This document shows positions 57,701 through 64,000 of a DNA stretch of 64,000 nucleotides, in pieces. The DNA is taken from NCBI GenBank assembly GCA_007449985.2, contig VIIQ02000779.1, positions 1-64,000 on the forward strand. The letters are read 5' to 3'. How positions within the stretch are numbered: position 1 is the first letter of the stretch; the number at the start of each line of letters is the position of its first letter. A program made the position numbers and the translations under genes. This DNA is from Desmodesmus armatus. Lineage: Eukaryota; Chlorophyta; Chlorophyceae; Sphaeropleales; Scenedesmaceae. The notes under the pieces are model-generated. The model was not told the origin of the DNA and ran no database searches. It saw only the letters and a list, made by a program, of their open reading frames with translations.

Positions 57701-59375
57701 CACAGCAGGCGCCATCAGCAGCAGCGCTCAGCTCAAACTCACAGGCAGTAGCAGAGGTCTTGCAGCTGCTTGTACAGCAGCTGTCTGCCGTGCAGCAGTC
57801 AAGCGGGCGTGTTTACCTTACCCCCGATGATGCAGAGCGTGTGCTGCTGCTGCAGCTGCTGCTGGCTCACATCCTCTCGCATGCCCTGCAGCGGCAGGAC
57901 CAGCAGCAGCAACAGCAGACAGGTTCGCAGGAGCAGCAGCAGGATGGGAAGCAGAAACAGGAGCAGAACAGCCGACCGCCAGCAGTAGCGAACAGCAGAC
58001 ACCATCCTCACAGCAGCAGCAGCAGCAGCAGCTGTTGGCGCAGCTGCTGCCCAAACCTTTGTTGCAGCAGCTTACCGCATCTCTGCTAGCCACCCTGCAA
58101 GCCCTACTGCCAAACCTGCACCAGGAGCAGCAGCAGCAGGGGTTAGGAGGGGATCAGCAGAGCCAAGGAGGAGCCTACAGTGTGTCCTCTCCTTCAGATG
58201 AGGTCCCTACCCGGCAGGAAGGCCCGGGGGGTACCTAAACTACCAAGCCCTGCTGTCCCCTCCAGCTGCTGTCAGCACTTGGGGCATCAGCAGCAGCTGC
58301 TGCGGGACCTTCTTCGGCAGCAGCAGCAGCAGCAGCAGAGGTGGACAGCTGTTGGGGTCTCAGGGCTCCTGGCTGTTGGATCCCTACCTTCAAGGGGGCA
58401 GGTCTGGCACCCGGCTGCTGCAGGCTTTGCCGCTGCAGCTTGCTGCTGCTTGTGTGGGCACCGCCCACTGCCTGCTGCAGTATGGTCTTGCGCAAGCAGT
58501 GAATGCTGCTGGCGCCACACCTCCTGCTGCTGCTGCTGCTGCTGGTGGTGGTGGTTTGGTGGTCCACCGCCAGCAGCTGCTACACTTGCAAATGCACCAG
58601 CAGGAGGTGCCGCAGCAGCTGCATGGCGTGCCGTGCTGTGCCACGCTATCGACATCCCTGCGCTGCGTCCTGTCAAGCGCCTGGTCAAGCAGATTCTGCT
58701 GGAGGTCAGTGGCAGTGGCAGCCAGTATAAGGAGGCTCGAGCTGCCTTCCTTATCAGCAGGTGGACGGGGGCCCTCCTGCAAACCCTAAACCTCAGTACC
58801 CTTGACAGCCAGCAGCAGCAGCAGCAGCAGCAAGAGCAGCCGCGACAGCAGGCAGGACCTCAGCAGCAGCAGCAGCAGCAGCAGGTGCTTGAGCAGGTGT
58901 CGTCTGTGGTGTCTGCTCTTCAAAGCAGCTGGCAGCAGCAGAGTGCTGTTGCTGCTGCCCTGGCTCATCTGCTCTCAGTAGCTGAGAGCCAGCCTGTCTG
59001 CTGGGCACAGGCCTGTTGTCTGAGCAGCAGCAGCAGCAGTGCTGCAATGGGTGGTGGGGAGGGGCTGGCAGCAGCGCATTTGGTGCTGCCGCTGCTGCTG
59101 CAGCTGGCCCTCCAGTGCCGGCTACCCCAATTGAGTTTGGTTGCTTTGAAGCTGTTCAACGCCGCACTGTCAGGGGTGGTTAAGGCCAGCAGCAAAGGCA
59201 AAACCGGCAGCAGCAGTAGCAGCAGCAAGGGGAAGCCGGCAGGCGGTGCTGGCAAAGGCAGCAGCAGCAGCAGTGGTAAGGTCGCGAAGAGCAGCAGCCA
59301 CAGCAGCAGCAACCGCCACGGGGGCTCTGAAAAAAGCCGGGTTCTCCCATCTCTTTGCCTCGACTGGCTGCTGCC

Positions 59376-59407
<32 letters not shown>

Positions 59408-62400
59408 GGTTGGGTGAGGAGGGTGCTTCCTCTGGCGACACTCCTGCTCCCTCTCTCCTGTCAGTCTTCATAGACCGCTGTGTGGTAGGCTGGCCGGAAC
59501 CTCAGGAGCGAAAAGAGGCGGCGAAGTCGCTTGTGCTGCTGCACAATGCACTGGGTGTGGCTAGTGACACCGCTGCTCAGAGCCGGCTGCTGGAGGCTGT
59601 ACTGGCAGCAGTGCCGGCAGCAGCGCCGGCGGCTGGTGCCGCATCGCTGCCGCTGTTCAGTGCTGCCGGGCAGTTGCTGAAGACCTCAACCACCCTCAAG
59701 GACACCACCACCAGCAGCAGCAGCGGCAGCAGTAGGGTGCCGACGGGTTCCGGCGGATTGTCAGGAAGGAGGGAGGGCAGTAGCAGGTTCGCGAAAGGCA
59801 GTGCAGCAGCAGCAGCGGAGCGACAGCAGCTGTGGCAGTGTGTCACCAGTGCTGCTGGGGAGCTGTTTGCGACGGCGGCTGCAGCAGCGGCAGCAATGGC
59901 AGCACACCCGTGTGGATTGGCCTATCAGCAGCTGCAGGAGCTTACAGAACTGCACCCCCCAGCAGCAGCAGCAGCAGCAGCAGCAGTGGTGCAATTGGGT
60001 ACTGGCTGGAGCTGTCGGACTGTGATGTGGCGGGTGGCAGGCTGAACCGGAAGGCACCTAGCAGCGCTGTCAGGCTTGACAGCATCGCGGCTGAGCTCAA
60101 GTTTGGCGACAAACAGGTGCGTATTGGACTGAATAAAATAAAATAAAATAAGCAGGTGTGTGTTGACGTGCAAATGAAAAAATGATGAGCATGATGTGTT
60201 GGCAGCAGCACCTTGAACTTGTGTAGGTTGGTCCTCGCTATCCAGCCAGAACTTCCCTACACAAGTTCAAGGCATTGCTGCAATCAAATCATGCTCATCA
60301 CTCTTGTCGTTGATCGGACGATCATGGCATGTTGTTGCAGCATGGCAGGATTGTGTCAGCATAACCGGACAGAGAGCCTGGCACTACTGCCCCCACTGCT
60401 TATGTTAAAGGCACAGATGGCAATGAGGCAGTGATGTAAACAGTCGCTGTGCAACCTTCTATTTGATGCAAAGGCCCCAAGACATCCTCTCTTGATAGCA
60501 TTGTGGTGCGCTAACATTGTGGTACAATGTTGTTGAAGTGGTTTCCTTGCGCGTTGTCATTTTTGGAAGGGGGGTGTTACAGTGGGTACTTTCACCGTTG
60601 GGCGGTACGTTCCACACCGGTTGAATTGGGGAGCAGACAAGGTAGACACACGCGTCTCAGCAGACCTGCAGCATTTTTGTGACAGCACACCCGCACAATC
60701 GGGTTGTGTCGGTCCTCCTCCCGTACTCATCCTTCTTCCCACTGTCCCGACTTCTTCCACTCACTCAAGTGTTCACTCACGCACTCACTTACTCTTTTAA
60801 TCACTCACTCTTTCACGCATCCACCTCCCCTCACTCTCTCACTCACTCCCCCACTCTTCCCAGGTGATGGCTCGCCTGCCCGGCTCGTTAAGCGTCCACA
60901 AGCTGCTGCTGGCAGTCCACAGCCCCAACCACAATGTACCCCACTGTTAGCCTACCACAAGACAGAAACAATGTATTGGCACCCCTGCTTGTAGAGAAGG
61001 TTGAACAGCGACTGTACTGCTCTCTCACTTTCACCTATGCCTTTCATATTGCACTCTCTCACTCACTCCCTGACTCACTTCTAGGTGATGGCTCGCCTGC
61101 CCGGCTGGTTCAGTGTCCACAAGCTGCTGCTAGCGGTCCACAGCCCCCGTCGCAGCAAAACCATCTCCTCCCTCCGCATCTGGTACTGCCACAGCCCCGT
61201 CAGCGACCTCCAACAGCTCAAGCAGCAAGGGCCGCCATCGCTGCCAGCCGCCGCAGCCGCCGGCAGCAATGCGCCAGCCGCCGGCAGCAATGGCAGCAAT
61301 GCACCAGCCTGGCGGCTGGCGGCTGGTGAGGTACAGCTGCGGCCGGGGCAGACGGAGGTAGCTGTAGCGTTTGAGCTGCCGCTGCTGCTGAGTTGTCTGA
61401 TGGTTGAGTTCACTGGGTTCCATGTGAGCGTGAATGATCAGGCAACGGAGGTGTTGCACTGCCCGCGGTGCAGTCATGTGGTGACGGACAAGCATGGCCT
61501 CTGCAGCTACTGCAGGTGGGTGGTGGTTTTGGGGAAGGGGGTGGCAAGGGGTGGAGGGGGGGGTAAAGTGTTGGTGCTGCACTGCCCGCGGTGCAGCCAT
61601 GTGGTGACAGACAAGCACGGCCTCTGCAGCTACTGCAGGTGGGTGAAGGGATAATCAGTGGATTGGGGGGGGGGGGGGTAGTGCATGTGGGGTGGGTGGG
61701 TGGGGGGTGATGTGTGTGTGTGTGTGTGGGGGGGGGTGTAAAGTGTTGGTGCTGCACTGCCCGCGGTGCAGCCATGTGGTGACGGACAAGCACGGCCTGT
61801 GCAGCTACTGCAAATGGGTGGTGCTGTGGGAGAGGGGGGGGTGCCAGGGGGCTGTGGGTGGCTCGAGGGTTGGTGTGAGTGGGCCCTTACGTAAGGGCAG
61901 TGGTGACAGACCAGCACAACCTCTGCTGCTGCTGCAGGTTGGTCAGGGGTGGTGCATGTGTGTGTGTGTGGGGGGGGGGGGGACGGTTACCGGGGAGTAG
62001 AGGGAGATGTGGTTGGCTGTATGTTGGTGGTGGTGCCTTCTGCAGTGCGTCATGAGGCTGAGGTTGCTTGGATGTGGCAAACAGACATCAACGTGTGTGC
62101 CATGCCCACCTCCTGCTCTGCTTGACTTGCTGCTGCTGCTGCTGCTGCATCGACAGGGAGAATGCGTACCAGTGCCGTCAGTGCCGCCACATCAATTACG
62201 AGGCCCCAGACGCCTTCATCTGCAGCGAGTGCGGACACAGCAGGTACGACCTGAGGGACTGGGGTACGTTGTTAAGCCCTCTGGGCACCCTCATGAGTCC
62301 TTTGGCTCGCTGGCTAGTTCCGAGGTTGGGACCCTGTCCACAATTACTGTACTGTAATGTATTGTACTGTACTGTTAACCTCTGGCACGGCTCTCTCGGT

Positions 62401-64000
62401 CTGTCATGTTACTCATCGGCCTGACTTCTTCTTTCTGCTTGGTCATTCACACGTGCAGCTTGTATGCATGTGCATTCCCCACATGATCTCGTGACTCCCC
62501 AACAGCTTGCACGGCTTGCCGTGCAATATATGTTCACTTGAGCTACAACTGTAACCTTTCTGTATGTACCCCTGCAGGTACGGTCGCTTTGAGGTGCTGC
62601 TTCAGGCTGTGAAGGCACCAGGCTGCCCCCCAGCCCTAGCGCAAGCAAACCTCGACGCCGCCCTCTCCACCCTGGACGCAGCAGCCGCCGCAGCCGCCGG
62701 CAAGGCGGCCGTACTGCAGCAGGCTGCTACAGCCGTGCAGCAGCAAGCTGTAGTACTGGCCACTGAGGGTCTGTCTCACAGCTCGGATGGTACTGCTGCT
62801 GCTGCTGCTGGTGGGTCAGCCGCCGGCAAGCGTGGCAGCAGTGGCGGCAGCAGCGCTGCTTCTCTGATGCGGCCAGGGGTGAAGCATTTGGCCGAGCTGT
62901 ATGTGGAACGGGTGCGGCCTGCGTATGAGGATGCTTTGCAAGCAGCACGGGCACATGCAGCTGCTCGGGCAGCTATTGCCGAGGCTGAGGGATCGGCTTT
63001 TGTGGATGCTGGCAGTGGGGGTTCTGCTGGTGCTTCTCTTGACAGTGGCATCGGCAGCATCAGTGCAAGTGGAGCTACCAGCCTCACCAACAGCAGCAGC
63101 TGTGGTCTGCAGGGGCTCTCGCCAGCAGCAGCAGCGGCAGCAGCGTCGGCTTTGTTCAGTCGCTGCAGCTACGGCCACACCTCTGCCGTGCTATCTGCAT
63201 CCGTCAACTTGCTGTGCGGCGCTCTAGCCACTGCGCCAGAGGCTGTAGCACTTGCTGCTCGAGAGGGCCAGGTGCTACAGCCCCTGCTGTCCTTGCTACA
63301 GCCACACGGGAACCTCACTAGCCTGGGTGTAGGTATTGCCAGCGGAGGCAGAATGCATGCTGGTAGCGCCTTGGCAGGCGGTGTGACGGGTCTGCTGCTG
63401 GGATTGGCAAAGGCGGATGCTGCTCTGCATGAGGAGCTGCTCGACCACTTGCAGCAGCCGCTGCTGCCAGGGTGGGGAGGGCAGTCAGCTCAGCACGAAG
63501 CTGGGTCTGGTCTCACGAGCAGCAGCAGCAGCAGGAGGGGTTCGACAGCTGCAGCAGCAGGGGTGCAGCTGCAGCAGGTGGCGGCTGCTAGCACCAGCAG
63601 TGCTGCTGGTGTGGCAGTTACTGGTACAGTGCTTTCTGGTCATGAGTTGCAGTTGCTGCTGATGATCAGTCAGCACGATGTGCAGCACATGTCCAAGGAG
63701 CTGCCGTCTGCTGCTGCTGCTGCTGCTGCTGCTGTAACTGGGCAGCAGGCTCGTGCTGCTCAGCTAGTGCTGCAGCTGCTGCAGAATGCTGTAGCCAGCG
63801 GTGCAATGCAGGGGCTGTGGCCCGAGCTGCTGCTGCTGCCAGGCCTGAAAGTCATGTCGGCTGCAGCAGCAGTACAGCAGCAGCTTGCTAAGGCTGCTGC
63901 TGCTCAAGCAGCTAAGGAGGCAGCTGCTGCTGCCGCTGCTGCTGCTGCTGCTGCCAAGGCGGAAGCAGAAGCTGCTGCCGCTGCCGCTGCAGCAGCGGCC
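42771..64000 (+). CDS. BIG: BIG/UBR4-type giant E3 ubiquitin ligase (3' end outside window)
   Basis: BIG (plants) and UBR4 (animals) are N-recognins of more than 5000 residues. Exons: 42771-42840, 42934-43030, 43199-43310, 43612-45828, 46098-46949, 47458-49950, 50529-52916, 53231-53467, 53736-56096, 56398-58202, 58266-60116, 61085-61515, 62157-62243, 62578 to the edge (about 5475 codons). The UBR box (51540-51760) has YAVHGDQFVEQHWFQCYTCG, CCSACVRLCHAGHDVVY and RFFCDCG. VWSVEPRDLTISDRL starts a beta-propeller-like part. Exon 11 ends in the galactose-binding-like region (YWLELSDCDVAGG), followed by MARLPGWFSVHKLLL. Then comes the BIG-specific zinc pair LHCPRCSHVVTDKHGLCSYC and ENAYQCRQCRHINYE plus CSECGHSRYGRFE, nearly identical to plant BIG. 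Much of the rest is Ala/Gln/Ser/Leu-rich helix. No ZZ finger was found. Exons 10 and 11 need four added bases to keep frame. The ATG at 42771 is a choice; upstream sequence partly repeats exon 1. Confidence 0.92.
45951..45975. repeat. (ATGC)n microsatellite
   Basis: Six ATGC/GCAT units in a row in the intron after BIG exon 4. The unit is self-complementary. Confidence 0.95.
47028..47159. repeat. Tandem duplicate of about 67 bases in BIG intron
   Basis: Two diverged copies starting GTGCAAGTACGTGCAAGT and ending GCAAGCTTGATGCT lie side by side in the intron after BIG exon 5. They do not resemble the neighbouring exons. Confidence 0.85.
49929..50110 (+). repeat. Tandem copies of BIG exon 6 end and donor
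   Basis: The true exon ends GATGAGTATCTCACACAG at 49950, then GTGAGC. Three more diverged copies follow at about 60-70 base spacing (near 49990, 50031 and 50080), the last being a perfect GATGAGTATCTCACACAG with GTCAGG after it. Each repeats the last codons and the donor plus an intron tail with AGGGTGCAGGGTTCAGT. Confidence 0.82.
51540..51760 (+). other. UBR box of BIG/UBR4 (N-degron-binding zinc domain)
   Basis: Cys/His pattern: CTYAVHGDQFVEQHWFQC, CYTCGLTDSRGCCSAC, LCHAGHDVVYAARSRFFCDC, then GESGPRENAVACKCL. The spacing matches the UBR box, which binds N-terminal residues of substrates (type-1 N-degrons in other family members). It lies at about residues 2284-2357 of the model. Confidence 0.93.
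53000..53065 (+). repeat. Partial 3' copy of BIG exon 7
   Basis: Bases from GGAGTCTGTTGGGCTGATGG to GAGCTGTGCGGCAGAGA repeat, with about 12 differences, the exon segment 52844-52908 (GGAGTCTGTGGGGTTGATGG to GAGCTGTGCGGCAAAGA). The copy lies 85-150 bases after the true donor at 52917. No donor GT follows it. Confidence 0.85.
60117..61084 (+). other. Long intron of BIG between exons 11 and 12
   Basis: This intron of 968 bases holds an AATAAAATAAAATAAG tract, an inverted pair of CTTGAACTTGTGTAGG/CCTACACAAGTTCAAG type (about 60212-60271), and the exon 12 copy. No other coding signal is seen. Confidence 0.6.
60864..60926 (+). repeat. Truncated 5' copy of BIG exon 12
   Basis: After a CCCAG acceptor, 63 bases repeat the start of the true exon at 61085: MARLPGSLSVHKLLLAVHSP against MARLPGWFSVHKLLLAVHSP. 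Homology ends exactly at the run of C after CACAGCCCC. The pyrimidine-rich CACTCACTC tract before the acceptor is duplicated too; the unit is about 221 bases. Confidence 0.92.
61574..61942 (+). repeat. Three copies of the end of BIG exon 12 (zinc ribbon)
   Basis: The last 65 bases of exon 12 (HCPRCSHVVTDKHGLCSYC) recur at 61574-61638, 61749-61812 and, diverged, 61897-61942. The first two are nearly identical to the exon at DNA level. The first copy keeps a GTGGGT donor, the second has lost it (CAAATGGGTG), and the third has GTTGGT. Spacing is about 125, 175 and 130 bases, with G-rich filler between. Confidence 0.93.

Noticed and set aside
58203..58265. Reading straight through the 63-base gap in BIG between exons 10 and 11
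   Set aside because: It contains an in-frame TAA, and has GT and CTCCAG at its ends, so a short intron is preferred, although 63 bases is shorter than its neighbours.
1..64000. Transposable elements, tRNA or rRNA genes
   Set aside because: No reverse transcriptase, integrase or transposase motif, no long terminal repeats and no convincing tRNA cloverleaf were found by eye. A covariance-model scan would be needed to exclude small RNAs.

Overview
This window looks like nuclear DNA of a green alga, probably chlorophycean. The genes are split by many short introns with GT/AG borders. Coding DNA is GC-rich and full of CAG/GCA/AGC runs that give Gln, Ala and Ser homopeptides. The recognisable proteins are plant-type: a bifunctional aspartokinase-homoserine dehydrogenase, a PHT4 plastid anion transporter, a TSO1/CPP CXC protein and the giant E3 ligase BIG/UBR4. 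The genus cannot be told from the sequence alone. Exon borders below were set by hand from splice sites, reading phase and protein similarity.

Layout: (1) 1-5307, minus: N-terminal part of aspartokinase-homoserine dehydrogenase, running off the left edge. (2) 5677 to about 8400, minus: a six-exon protein I do not recognise. (3) 8862-13196, plus: CXC-domain transcription regulator. (4) 16707-18882, minus: PHT4-like transporter. (5) 22876-27679 and (6) 29748-34180, plus: two tandem paralogues with ELM2-like and SANT-like segments. (7) 35887 to about 41657, minus: DCAF12-like WD40 protein. (8) 42771 to beyond 64000, plus: BIG/UBR4. Gaps of 0.4-4 kb between them hold no gene I can support.

The most striking signal is a repeated pattern of small tandem duplications that straddle exon-intron borders. 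In at least four unrelated genes (aspartokinase, CXC, DCAF12, BIG) the intron carries truncated copies of the neighbouring exon. Copies lying 5' of the real exon contain the splice acceptor and the start of the exon. Copies lying 3' of it contain the end of the exon and the splice donor. Two of the arrays (aspartokinase exon 4, DCAF12 last exon) have several copies in an alternating A/B order, like the higher-order repeats of satellites.

Several genes need single-base corrections to keep a conserved frame. Every inferred change is a missing base, often near repeats or homopolymers, so sequencing or assembly error is the first explanation. BIG (N-degron type E3) and DCAF12 (substrate receptor of a CUL4 ligase) lie head to head, so two degradation genes may share a promoter region.
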